Source: Bdellovibrionaceae bacterium UBA2339 (lineage in GTDB: Bacteria; Bdellovibrionota; Bdellovibrionia; Bdellovibrionales; JAMPXM01). Taken from it: a stretch of 62,786 bases of DNA. Under the pieces are notes generated by a model that was not told the DNA's origin, searched no databases, and was given only the letters and a program-made list of their open reading frames with translations. Positions 52,007 through 60,238 of this stretch are shown here, piece by piece. The position numbers and the translations under genes are program-made. Position 1 is the first letter of the stretch; every line of letters starts with the position of its first letter. The stretch lies in NCBI GenBank assembly GCA_002344785.1, contig DDUL01000062.1, positions 1 to 62,786 on the forward strand, given 5' to 3'.

Positions 52007-52923
52007 TCAATCCCCCTTCGCCGATAGTGTTCGGCAAAAAAACGCAAGAGCGTCATGTTATTCAACTGCAAGGCTTCGGCACGAGGATGACGGCGTCGAA
52101 TTTCCGACGACCAGTTATCATCCTCAGATTGCAAGAGCTCGCCCTGATCGCGCAGATAACGGCGATCTGCCCACTCCAAGAATCTGTCTTGAAACTCGAG
52201 GTCGTCGAACTTCGGTTCGAGCGCGCGACGAATCGCCATGTAGTCTTCGCGATGAACGAATACGAAGGTCTGACTCTGAGCCGCGGCTCGGGAAAAAATC
52301 ACCATCGTTCCCGCCATCATGTCGCCGACACGCTGACGCTTTTTGGTGAGCGCAAACGCGATCAAACCAGGAAGCAAAAACAACATGTCGAGGTAGGATC
52401 TGGCCATTTCTCGAATGATGGCCTGCCTTAGCGTCAGCGCTCCCCCGTCGATCGAGACCACACTTAGACCCATCAGTCGCTTCCCGATCGTCGAACCCTT
52501 TTTGTATTCTTGGGTGATGAAGTAAGCATGCGACAAAGCCATCACGCCCAAAATGACAACGACCAAGAGGACCAAGCCGACGATCGCCGCCGCACCTTGA
52601 GTCGTGTCGTCGGCACCTTGTAGTGCGGTACTGAAGGCGGCGATTCCGATGCCTCCCATCAAGATCAGTAAAACCACGACTCCGTACATCGCCACGCTGA
52701 TGATCGAAAGATCGATGATCAAAGCCATGCATCGCCGCAAAAACGGCGCGGGCACACGCTGCACGCGAAGACCTGAGTAAACCTCAATTGAAGTCGAGTT
52801 CTGAATTCCCGATGCGAATCCGGCCTCCGCATTCGCCGCCGACGTTGAAGTTGACGTCGACGACACTGGGGGCGCGATGGATGAATTTTCTGCGGCGCTC
52901 AAGCAGGCCTCCCGAAATCGCAA
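52003..52923 (-). CDS. RDD family protein (first RDD of the locus)
   Basis: 306 residues, longer than the others. An approximately 55-residue Ser/Ala/Thr-rich N-terminus is followed by LRRCMALIIDLSIISVAMYG (RDD signature), KKGSTIGKRLMGLSVVSIDG and RQRVGDMMAGTMVIF. A further 85-residue cytoplasmic C-terminal domain is unique to this one (RRALEPKFDDLEFQDRFLEW). It begins the minus-strand set and is followed by coupled RDD genes. The promoter should lie in 52924-53157, where no gene is seen. Confidence 0.88.
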   Translation of the reverse strand: MRFREACLSAAENSSIAPPVSSTSTSTSAANAEAGFASGIQNSTSIEVYSGLRVQRVPAPFLRRCMALIIDLSIISVAMYGVVVLLILMGGIGIAAFSTALQGADDTTQGAAAIVGLVLLVVVILGVMALSHAYFITQEYKKGSTIGKRLMGLSVVSIDGGALTLRQAIIREMARSYLDMLFLLPGLIAFALTKKRQRVGDMMAGTMVIFSRAAAQSQTFVFVHREDYMAIRRALEPKFDDLEFQDRFLEWADRRYLRDQGELLQSEDDNWSSEIRRRHPRAEALQLNNMTLLRFFAEHYRRRGID

Positions 52924-53157
52924 ACTGCCAACTCACATGAGTTCAAGGACGCGAGGACGCGTGGGATCACAAAGCTTGGAACTATTTCGGCAAAACCCAG
53001 ACTTTAGTTGAGAGCTTTTCAGCGGCGACGGGCTGAAAGTTTGGCGCGGAGCTGTGCCTCAAAATGAGATCAAGTCGAAACATGGGAACGACAATTCCCC
53101 GTCAACTATTCATCCGAGAATCAGGCTTATGTTTCAGTGGCCACTACCCCGAAGATC

Positions 53158-53547
53158 TCAGCTGCGGCAGCTCTTCAAATGCGAAACGAGCTGAGCCGCC
53201 TCAGGCCAGCGCGCCAAGCAGCGCGGGCAATCCGTCTCGCGCCTAAAATCACTCGGCCAAAGCCACTTTTGCAAATCATCGAGTAGCAAACCGCGAGGCT
53301 CGGCCGACGGCTGCACGTCCACGAAGTCAATTTCGCGCTCGATCTTGTTCAACACTTCATTTCGCAACTTGAACAATGCAGGCCAGCTGCGCGGTTCTTC
53401 CCGACGCCAAACCTCAAGCCACGAAGTGGGCGACGACCATGTCGGCGCCATGCCTTGAGCTGACTCCAATTGCTGTAAGAACTCTTCCCAAAACTTGCGC
53501 ACTTCGCGCTCGTCCGCCTTCGGCCAGGGAAATGACAACGACTTCAC
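53158..53547 (-). CDS. Small protein with C-terminal zinc-knuckle-like motif
   Basis: 129 residues, GTG start with AAAGGA upstream. It is Trp- and Glu-rich in the first 90 residues (FWEEFLQQLESAQGMAPTWS, SWLEVWRREEP), with no signal peptide. The last 25 residues CPRCLARWPEAAQLVSHLKS followed by C give C-x2-C...H-x4-C, a likely zinc site. Family not known. It follows the large exported protein gene by 44 nt on the same strand, so the two may be cotranscribed. Confidence 0.65.
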   Translation of the reverse strand: MKSLSFPWPKADEREVRKFWEEFLQQLESAQGMAPTWSSPTSWLEVWRREEPRSWPALFKLRNEVLNKIEREIDFVDVQPSAEPRGLLLDDLQKWLWPSDFRRETDCPRCLARWPEAAQLVSHLKSCRS

Positions 53548-53591
53548 AGCGTACGTCCTTTGGTCATGATCAAAAAGTCATGCTCAAGTCA

Positions 53592-56500
53592 TCAAAGCGG
53601 TGGAATCCCATCGGGCCGAGTCACACCCCGAACGTCCGGCACCAAGCGACCGTCGGGTAGCAGGATCTTATCTGATGAGTTGGGAATTTCTCTTCCCGTT
53701 CGCGGATCAATTAAGTTTCCATCTGTAAATCGCCCATAGCGACCAAAGACTCCGTGCCCAAGCACCGCCTCGCCGGGAGGTTGCACGAAGTCTGAGGTGC
53801 GTAGGCCTCGGCGACGAAGAATTTCGGAAACCAAGTCCGCGATCGCTTTAGCTTGAGCGTCGTTTCGCGGATAGATGGTGATGAACTTACCTGTTTGCGA
53901 TCCGTTCTGTGCCGCGAATCGCGCCAAATCATCGACGACTTTGTGTTCGATCCCGCGCCGAACAAGTTCCGGCACCAAGGTGCGCGCGATCTCCAGCGCA
54001 CTTTCAGGCGTTGCCCCGACGTGAAACTTCCAACCTTGCGCGGGCAACTGACTCAAGTTCCCACCATACCATTGGCGCCAGTAACCGTTGGAAGCGTAGG
54101 CCATGCGCGGATCGGGTTGCGACACGCGCATCAGCGGCGCCAACCGATCGATCTCATCGCGATAAACACGCAAAGCCTCATCGCGAGTCGGCAAGCGCAA
54201 AGGTGGAGGAGGCGCATTTGCGCGAGGCGGAACCGAGGCGGGCTGTCGACCGCTGGGTGCGGCCACTTCGCCCGAGCCCACGGGGCGACCTGCGGAGGGC
54301 GGAACCCCAGCCTGCGGTGCTTGGCGGACCGGAGGCGCCACTCCCGGCTGCAAGCGCACCAGCTCCCGCTGTGGATCCGCGCCGGGAAGATCTTGAAACA
54401 CCGTGCGTGATGATGAACTGAATCGAGCGCTCAGCATTTCTTCGGCGGTGAGCGCTCGCTCGCTCAAGTGGCCCGTCTGAGGATCGCGAATTCTCACTCG
54501 CACGGCCACATCACTTTGGCCAATCACGACGGCAGGAACGCGCATGCCGTTGCCACCCAACTCCATGCTGATGTAGCGATTGTCGCCTTCCATGAGACGC
54601 GAGTCGCGAAGCGCATCGCGAAAGCGATTCACGTTCTGATCGGCAACTCGCTCATGCACGACGCGGGCATTGACGCTCACGCGCGCCGTGCCGGCTTCAC
54701 TGGGCGTCAGCACTCGACGAACCGCCTGACCATTCTCAAAGCTTTCGACAACGCGGCCACCATCGGCTCGCACTTCCACCACTCGCGCCGGAACTCGCGC
54801 TCCAGAAGGACTCACGTAAGAGACGAATTGCTCAGGTCCGCTCGGTGGCGGTTGTGCGGCCGCAGCGGTTGGAGGTCGCGGTGCGACGGGAGGTGCTGCG
54901 GGAGGCGGCTCTGCCGGAGGCGCACGCACAGGAGCGGGCTCACCCGGCCTTGCGACCGCCGCTGGCGGAGGTCCATCGCCCAACGCTCGCCTTGCCGTCG
55001 AACTCATGCGCGCGGAGAGAAGCTCCGCGGCCGACAACACGCGCTCACTTCCATCTTCGAAGCGCACAACAACTTGGCCTTGATCTTGGCGCACGACGCG
55101 CGCTCCGAGCCTTGCCCCTCGCCCTTCAAACTGAAATGAAATGAAGGCCGCATCACCGGTGATCTCGGTGCGCGTGAAGGCTTCGCGAAAGCGATCCACT
55201 TCAGGTTGCCCAGTGCGCTCCATCATCATGCGCGCCGTCGCGCTGTCGCGCATGCTCGCGGCTAAGTTCGGAGGAACCGTATCCCGCAAAACTCGTCCAT
55301 CGACGACGCGCTCAACGATTTGTCCGCCCCATTGATCTTGCCCAACAATGCGTCCAGCGACTCTCTGCCCCTCGGAATTCACATACGACACAAAATCAGT
55401 TTGTACGCCCGGTGGTCGTCCTCCCGCCACACCGACGGTGCCGCTTTCAATCAAGCGACGTCGATCATCGACATTAAATCCAGCGCGCCGAAGTATGTCG
55501 GTCTTTTCATCGAGCTGTGCGCGCGTGTAGTTACCGATGCGTGCCGGAGATCCGTCGCGCCCAGGTTGTCCCACACCCACGTTGTGCGCGCGCACGATGG
55601 CATCTTGCTGTGATGGCGTCAGCTCACGACCGCCCAAGATCTCGCGAGCGCGATCCACGCGCGGACGATCCGCCGCTGCGATTCGCGCCGTGGGAGCTGC
55701 CGTCGCCGGACCTGCCGGTGGCACGACTTCACTGCCGGGTTGATCCGCTCGCGTCGTGGGAGGCGGGCGCGGCTGATCCGCTGCCGCCGTTGTCGCAGGC
55801 TGACGCCCGCCGGGCAGTGCACGCGCGGCCAATCGCTGACCAGCCTCCGAAGACAATCCAACACCCAAAGCCGTTAAGCCAACTGCCAAGGCGCAGTTTT
55901 CTTGCGATAGAGATTCGGCTTTGTACGAGTCACAGCGATTGGCCGTGACTGGTCCTGTCGCCGTCACACGCGTGCTGCGCTGATTTTGAAAACAAGCTGT
56001 GTCGATTTGCTGCAAACCCGCCACAGTGTCGAGGCCAATGGCCGCCGAACTCAAAACTCGCGCCGTCCGCACCGTCAATACACCGCGAGCGGCCGCCAAA
56101 CGTGCCGGTGTCGAAATCGAAACCGCCGCCGCGCCTCCGCGCACCAGTGCGCCGATTCCCAACGAGCCCACGGTTGCGGCGATCGATCCCACAAGCAAAG
56201 CCTGATCGCGCGCTTCCGCACCACGACCATAAGATGCGTCCACCTGGCAAGCCACCGCCTGTGTGGTGTCGCGAAGCGATGGATTGCGCGCAAAAAACGC
56301 CTCCATCAAATCCCGATCTTGCGCCAAAGACTCGCGAGTCGCGCGATCCAAACCGCTGCCGCCACTGCGCACGCCTTCTTGCAAGACACGTTGATCGCGA
56401 TCCATCGCCGTCTGCGCGCGCCCTAAAGCCGCGCGAAGCTCACTGCGAAAGCGCGCGCTATCAATCGGCTGTAAGCGAGGCGGACCTTCACGACTCATGC

Positions 56501-57242
56501 CGCCGATGGTGAAAGCGTCGCGCCCCACCGCCTGCATCTGCTGATTCACGAAGCGCGAAATCTCCTGATGCGAACCCAAAGGAATCGAGTTTTCCACCGC
56601 CGCGATGGCCGCCAAATGCCGACGCATCTGCGTACGAAGCCTCTCCATCTCGGCTTCGTCACCTTCGCGATGCCCGCGAACCCCCATGCGCCGCCGCTGC
56701 CCGATTTGCGAAAGCTGCTGATCCAAGCGAAGCGCGGCCGCCATGTTCTCCGTCAAGATCTGCACTTTGTCTTGGAGATCACTCGCAAACTGGTCGAAGC
56801 GTGCACCACCAGAAAGTTCACGCGCAAAGTCCACAGCGCACTGATCCTGCAAGCGACGCTCTTCCGCCAGAGCGGCCAAGAACACATCTTGATTCATGTG
56901 TCGCGCATCTTGTTGAAGTGCACGCACCGGATCGACGCGCGGATCACAGTCCTCAGTGCGCGGCGCTCCTGCGGCTGGCGAAGCTCCGGGCTGAGGCGCT
57001 TGGCCTCGAGCCGCTGAAGGAGCGCACTGAGAGTTGAAGACACGATGTGATCCGCGTGCGAGGGCTTCCCACACACCGGCTTGGGCTGGTGGCGCCGCTA
57101 AAAGCGTTGATAACAGTAAGAGTAAGCTTGAGCGCGCACGCGCACAGCAGGCTGACCACAAAGGCTCAAGCCACAGCCACCGAGACGGCCACCGACACAG
57201 CCAATGAGATTGAATGGGAAGTCGCCAACGTCCTCGATCCAC
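53592..57242 (-). CDS. Large exported repeat protein with C-terminal LanKC-type lyase-like domain
   Basis: About 1216 residues. Signal region SSLLLLLSTLLAAPPAQAG (39-56); start codon uncertain (GTG at 57242, or TTG 84 nt later). Residues 100-340 are helical and Arg/Gln-rich; 347-375 is hydrophobic. Two double modules of small beta repeats follow: 617-753 and 807-946, each with a VSYV start, an FRDAL/FREAF helix and an LLSAR/MLSAR end, joined by Pro/Ala linkers. Residues 1050-1216 resemble the N-terminal domain of class III lanthipeptide synthetases: QGWKFHVGATPE, GKFITIYP, RYGRF and GRLVPDVRG line up in order. No kinase or cyclase domain exists. A perfect 19-nt palindrome lies 52 nt upstream. 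Confidence 0.85.
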   Translation of the reverse strand: MDRGRWRLPIQSHWLCRWPSRWLWLEPLWSACCARARSSLLLLLSTLLAAPPAQAGVWEALARGSHRVFNSQCAPSAARGQAPQPGASPAAGAPRTEDCDPRVDPVRALQQDARHMNQDVFLAALAEERRLQDQCAVDFARELSGGARFDQFASDLQDKVQILTENMAAALRLDQQLSQIGQRRRMGVRGHREGDEAEMERLRTQMRRHLAAIAAVENSIPLGSHQEISRFVNQQMQAVGRDAFTIGGMSREGPPRLQPIDSARFRSELRAALGRAQTAMDRDQRVLQEGVRSGGSGLDRATRESLAQDRDLMEAFFARNPSLRDTTQAVACQVDASYGRGAEARDQALLVGSIAATVGSLGIGALVRGGAAAVSISTPARLAAARGVLTVRTARVLSSAAIGLDTVAGLQQIDTACFQNQRSTRVTATGPVTANRCDSYKAESLSQENCALAVGLTALGVGLSSEAGQRLAARALPGGRQPATTAAADQPRPPPTTRADQPGSEVVPPAGPATAAPTARIAAADRPRVDRAREILGGRELTPSQQDAIVRAHNVGVGQPGRDGSPARIGNYTRAQLDEKTDILRRAGFNVDDRRRLIESGTVGVAGGRPPGVQTDFVSYVNSEGQRVAGRIVGQDQWGGQIVERVVDGRVLRDTVPPNLAASMRDSATARMMMERTGQPEVDRFREAFTRTEITGDAAFISFQFEGRGARLGARVVRQDQGQVVVRFEDGSERVLSAAELLSARMSSTARRALGDGPPPAAVARPGEPAPVRAPPAEPPPAAPPVAPRPPTAAAAQPPPSGPEQFVSYVSPSGARVPARVVEVRADGGRVVESFENGQAVRRVLTPSEAGTARVSVNARVVHERVADQNVNRFRDALRDSRLMEGDNRYISMELGGNGMRVPAVVIGQSDVAVRVRIRDPQTGHLSERALTAEEMLSARFSSSSRTVFQDLPGADPQRELVRLQPGVAPPVRQAPQAGVPPSAGRPVGSGEVAAPSGRQPASVPPRANAPPPPLRLPTRDEALRVYRDEIDRLAPLMRVSQPDPRMAYASNGYWRQWYGGNLSQLPAQGWKFHVGATPESALEIARTLVPELVRRGIEHKVVDDLARFAAQNGSQTGKFITIYPRNDAQAKAIADLVSEILRRRGLRTSDFVQPPGEAVLGHGVFGRYGRFTDGNLIDPRTGREIPNSSDKILLPDGRLVPDVRGVTRPDGIPPL

Positions 57243-57293
57243 GAAGAACGTATCGGAATGATCGACTTCGGCCTAAAGTCGCGGACACTTTCA

Positions 57294-57312
57294 GCGTCTC
57301 AAATTGAGACGC
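57294..57312. promoter_or_regulatory. Palindromic operator candidate (copy 2)
   Basis: GCGTCTCAAATTGAGACGC is the exact reverse complement of the sequence at 540-558. It sits 52 nt before the start of the large exported protein gene and 73 nt from the stop of the nucleotidyltransferase gene on the same strand. A shared transcription factor is inferred. Confidence 0.5.
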
Positions 57313-57384
57313 GCGACTCAGCGACTTGATTATTCGTTTTGAGATGGAATTGGCTCTTGGAAATCCTCGGTGAACAAGGACAGC

Positions 57385-58149
57385 TCAATAGCTACGCCAG
57401 CCGGCCGGCGCTTCACGACGATGGCCCTCAAAGAGAAAACCGCCATGCGGTTTCAGCAGTTCTTCAGCGAGCGCCACCACACCGCGCGCCTCGCCACGGG
57501 CAAAGAGGGCATCGAAGGCTTCTTCAAAGCGACGGGCTAAGGCTCCATCGGCAAGCCTCAGTCGTCGCGGCAATGATTTTCCGTGACTCACCCACTTGAG
57601 ATTCATGCGCAGATGAAAGCGCGCCAGTTCTCCGTAGGCCAAAGCCGCCGCGGCCATCAATTCATGCCGCGAGCGAGGCTCACGAATGTCGTCGATCAAC
57701 GCCGACAAACGATAGCGCCACTCATCGCACTCTTCTTCGCTCAATGCAGGCGGGCCATCAGCTAAGACTTCGGTGGCCATGATCTTGGCTTGGGCGGAAC
57801 GCGAAGTGCCTTGTGGAACTTCGAAGCCTTCTTTCACCATTTCGGCCAGGCTGGCCGAGGCCTCGGGCCGCTCCACCTTGTAGAGAAAGTAACGCAAAGT
57901 TTCGAGATCATGCACCGAGGCCTCGACCGGCCACCCCTTGTGCGTGAAGGATTCGCGATACGCGTGCGACACCTCGGGATACAGCACGATCAAATCCAGA
58001 TCCGAGTACGCCGAGGCCTCGCCCCGACCCACGGAACCCGCGACAAAGACGCAGTCGGCACCCTGATAACGGGTCTCGAGCAAGTCTTTGGCAACATAGA
58101 GTGGAGAATGGATCGGCGCTGCTCGAGGGACGGGCGGAGGCTGATTCAT
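57385..58149 (-). CDS. Nucleotidyltransferase-fold protein
   Basis: 254 residues from MNQPPPVPRAAPI at 58149; an in-frame TTG at 58191 is possible. CVFVAGSVGRGEASAYSDLD followed by LIVLY is the NTase motif GS-x10-DxD, with metal-binding Asp residues. A later acidic Glu (VEASVHDLE) gives the third catalytic carboxylate. The helical C-terminal half (AAALAYGELARFHLRMNLKW) resembles the KNTase or DUF4037-type partners that recognise the substrate. Could modify a small molecule (as in aminoglycoside adenylyltransferases) or a protein/RNA. No resistance role can be claimed. Confidence 0.8.
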   Translation of the reverse strand: MNQPPPVPRAAPIHSPLYVAKDLLETRYQGADCVFVAGSVGRGEASAYSDLDLIVLYPEVSHAYRESFTHKGWPVEASVHDLETLRYFLYKVERPEASASLAEMVKEGFEVPQGTSRSAQAKIMATEVLADGPPALSEEECDEWRYRLSALIDDIREPRSRHELMAAAALAYGELARFHLRMNLKWVSHGKSLPRRLRLADGALARRFEEAFDALFARGEARGVVALAEELLKPHGGFLFEGHRREAPAGWRSY

Positions 58150-58294
58150 GGCGGGTGAGAGCTCCTCAATCGCGGAGAGACAAAAAAACAAAATGTCGCC
58201 GTGTCCTACCTGAGTGTGGAAAGTCTTTCAAGTTGCCTGCGACTAACGCATCGGATAAACCCTGTTCCTTCTGAAAACTCAACGATGGAGGGTC

Positions 58295-58306
58295 ACCCAC
58301 GTGGGT
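58295..58306. promoter_or_regulatory. 12-bp palindrome over the start codon
   Basis: ACCCACGTGGGT includes the GTG start codon (58301) of the deoxyhypusine-synthase-like gene; GGGTCAC also occurs as a direct repeat on both sides. It could be an operator or an RNA hairpin that hides the start. Confidence 0.35.
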
Positions 58307-59272
58307 CACATTCGCGCATTTATTGATCACAATTATCGCCACTTCAACGCCGCCGCATTGAAAGACGCCGCTCAAGGTTATGAGCGCCACATCGATCAGG
58401 GTGGAAAGATGATGGTGACCCTCGCCGGTGCGATGTCGACGGCCGAACTCGGCTTGTCGTTGGCGGAAATGATCCGCCAAAACAAAGTGCATGCGATCAC
58501 CTGCACCGGTGCGAACCTCGAAGAAGACGTCTTCAATTTGGTGGCGCACAATCATTACGAGCGCATCCCGAACTACCGCGATCTCACGCCCCAAGACGAG
58601 GAGAAGTTGCTCGAGCGTCACCTCAATCGCGTGACCGACACTTGCATTCCGGAAGAAGAAGCCATCCGCCGTATCGAGCACGCCGTGCTGTCGCACTGGC
58701 AAAAGGCCGATCAATCGGGCGAGCGCTATTTCCCGCATCAGTTCATGTACAAGATCCTGCTCAGCGGAGAGCTCAAAAAACACTATCAAATTGATCCCAA
58801 AGATTCTTGGCTCATGGCCGCTGCGGAAAAAAATCTGCCGATGTTTGTTCCCGGCTGGGAAGACGCCACGCTCGGCAACATCTTTGCCGCGCACTGCATG
58901 GAAGGCGACATCAAGAACGTGCACACCGTCCGAAGCGGAATCGAGTACATGATGGAATTGGCCGGTTGGTACACAGCCACGGCGCCCAAGACCTCCGTCG
59001 GCTTCTTCCAAATCGGCGGCGGCATCGCCGGCGACTTCCCGATCTGTGTCGTGCCGATGTTGCATCAAGATTTGCGACGCACCGAAGTTCCGCTCTGGGG
59101 GTACTTCTGCCAAATTTCGGATTCGACAACCTCCTATGGTTCTTACTCGGGCGCCGTGCCGAATGAGAAAATCACTTGGGGTAAGCTCGGTGCGGAGACT
59201 CCCAAATATGTGATCGAGTCCGACGCCACCATCGTCGCGCCGCTCATCTTCTCTTACGTGCTGAAAAAGTGA
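58301..59272 (+). CDS. Deoxyhypusine synthase-like protein
   Basis: 323 residues, GTG start with GGAGG 8 nt upstream. MMVTLAGAMSTAELGLSLAE, ITCTGANLEEDVFNL, the GWEDATLGNIF segment, SVGFFQIGGGIAGDFPICVV and the C-terminal EKITWGKLGAE, where Lys is the residue that carries the aminobutyl intermediate in deoxyhypusine synthase, mark the family clearly. Bacteria lack eIF5A, so bacterial members are thought to transfer aminobutyl groups between polyamines (homospermidine or related synthesis). NAD is the cofactor. The next gene starts 7 nt after its stop; divergent from the nucleotidyltransferase. Confidence 0.92.
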   Translation: MGHIRAFIDHNYRHFNAAALKDAAQGYERHIDQGGKMMVTLAGAMSTAELGLSLAEMIRQNKVHAITCTGANLEEDVFNLVAHNHYERIPNYRDLTPQDEEKLLERHLNRVTDTCIPEEEAIRRIEHAVLSHWQKADQSGERYFPHQFMYKILLSGELKKHYQIDPKDSWLMAAAEKNLPMFVPGWEDATLGNIFAAHCMEGDIKNVHTVRSGIEYMMELAGWYTATAPKTSVGFFQIGGGIAGDFPICVVPMLHQDLRRTEVPLWGYFCQISDSTTSYGSYSGAVPNEKITWGKLGAETPKYVIESDATIVAPLIFSYVLKK

Positions 59273-59279
59273 GGCGGTC

Positions 59280-59810
59280 TTGATTCGCTGGAATCAGACC
59301 CGGCCAACCCGACTTTCAGGCCTCATTGGCCTGAGTCTCGTCGCATGCGCTTTAGGCTCCGCACTCAAAGCGCAGAGCGCGAGCCTCGAGTTGGGCGTCG
59401 GTGTGTCGAGTGTGCATGAAGGTCGGAATGTTCCCGCTCTTCGCGCCACCTATGTGGACGATTGGAGTTATTCACTTCACAGCTCCGGAGCGCGCACCAG
59501 CGTGTATGCGCAAAACGCGTGGGCACTGAGTGCCCATCGTCGATTGCTGCAAGGTGAAATCGGCTGGTTCAAATTCGATCTTGGTGTGGGAGCCGGAGCC
59601 GCTCTCATCGATCGCCGCTACCGCAGGTCCACGACTTCGGCCATTGAAACCCAAACCGAAGGCGTGGTGGGTCCAAGCGCAAGCTTGCGCTGGTCGGTAG
59701 GCCCCGTTGTGTTGGGCTTCGACGCCCTCTTTGGCTTGCAGCCGAGCCTTCAGCACCTCGCTCTCAATTATCAAGATGTCACGCATGTGACCTTGGGGGT
59801 GAGATGGTGA
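59280..59810 (+). CDS. Exported beta-barrel-like protein
   Basis: 176 residues, TTG start (GAGGCGG upstream). A signal peptide (GLIGLSLVACALGSALKAQS) precedes alternating strands: SLELGVGVSSVHEGRNVPAL, WSYSLHSSGARTSVYAQNAW, FKFDLGVGAGAALID, and ends VTHVTLGVRW, typical of a small outer-membrane barrel whose last strand ends in an aromatic residue. Follows the deoxyhypusine-synthase-like gene by 7 nt, and the next gene starts within its stop, so four genes form one operon. Confidence 0.72.
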   Translation: MIRWNQTRPTRLSGLIGLSLVACALGSALKAQSASLELGVGVSSVHEGRNVPALRATYVDDWSYSLHSSGARTSVYAQNAWALSAHRRLLQGEIGWFKFDLGVGAGAALIDRRYRRSTTSAIETQTEGVVGPSASLRWSVGPVVLGFDALFGLQPSLQHLALNYQDVTHVTLGVRW

Positions 59811-60238
59811 GCTTAACTCCACTTCCCATGAAGCTCTTGAAAACGCTTTTCGCCGCAGGCCTCTTGGCCTTGAGTTTGGGTCTTGTGCGAGCTCCACAGG
59901 CCGAGGCCCAACTCAAAGAAGACTTGTTCTACGTCTTCTGGGGTACTGGAACCAATTTTTCTCCGCTGGCGAATCTTCGCTTGGGCTTTGAACCCATCGA
60001 GATCGGCATCATCAATGCGCAGGGTTTTGGCGTGATGTGGGTCGCGCGTCCGCAAAAGAATTTTCTAGTTGAACTCGGGCCGATTCTCACGCCCTACGGA
60101 ACGGGCATCGCAACCGGCGCCGGCATGGAGTGGGAACTTTGGTCCTGGCTCTACTTGCGCACGCAGTTTGGTTTGGCCATCGATTCAGGCTGGAGAACGC
60201 CCAGCTCAATCAGTGTCGGTGTGGAGTTTGTGCTATGA
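59804..60238 (+). CDS. Small exported protein, barrel-like
   Basis: 144 residues; ATG at 59804 overlaps the previous stop, with an alternative ATG at 59828 that better fits the signal (MKLLKTLFAAGLLALSLGLV). The mature part has strands LANLRLGFEPIEIGIINAQG, NFLVELGPILTPYGTGIATG and LYLRTQFGLAIDSGW, ending ISVGVEFVL, as in barrel-type or lipid-binding envelope proteins. Unrecognised family. Overlaps the protease gene by 4 nt (ATGA). Confidence 0.7.
   Translation: MVSLTPLPMKLLKTLFAAGLLALSLGLVRAPQAEAQLKEDLFYVFWGTGTNFSPLANLRLGFEPIEIGIINAQGFGVMWVARPQKNFLVELGPILTPYGTGIATGAGMEWELWSWLYLRTQFGLAIDSGWRTPSSISVGVEFVL

Noticed and set aside
57385..58149. Aminoglycoside resistance nucleotidyltransferase
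   Set aside because: Only the general NTase motif is visible; no subfamily-specific residues support a resistance call.
58166..59113. Open frame of about 315 codons on the minus strand
   Set aside because: It lies antisense to the deoxyhypusine-synthase-like gene with its conserved motifs.
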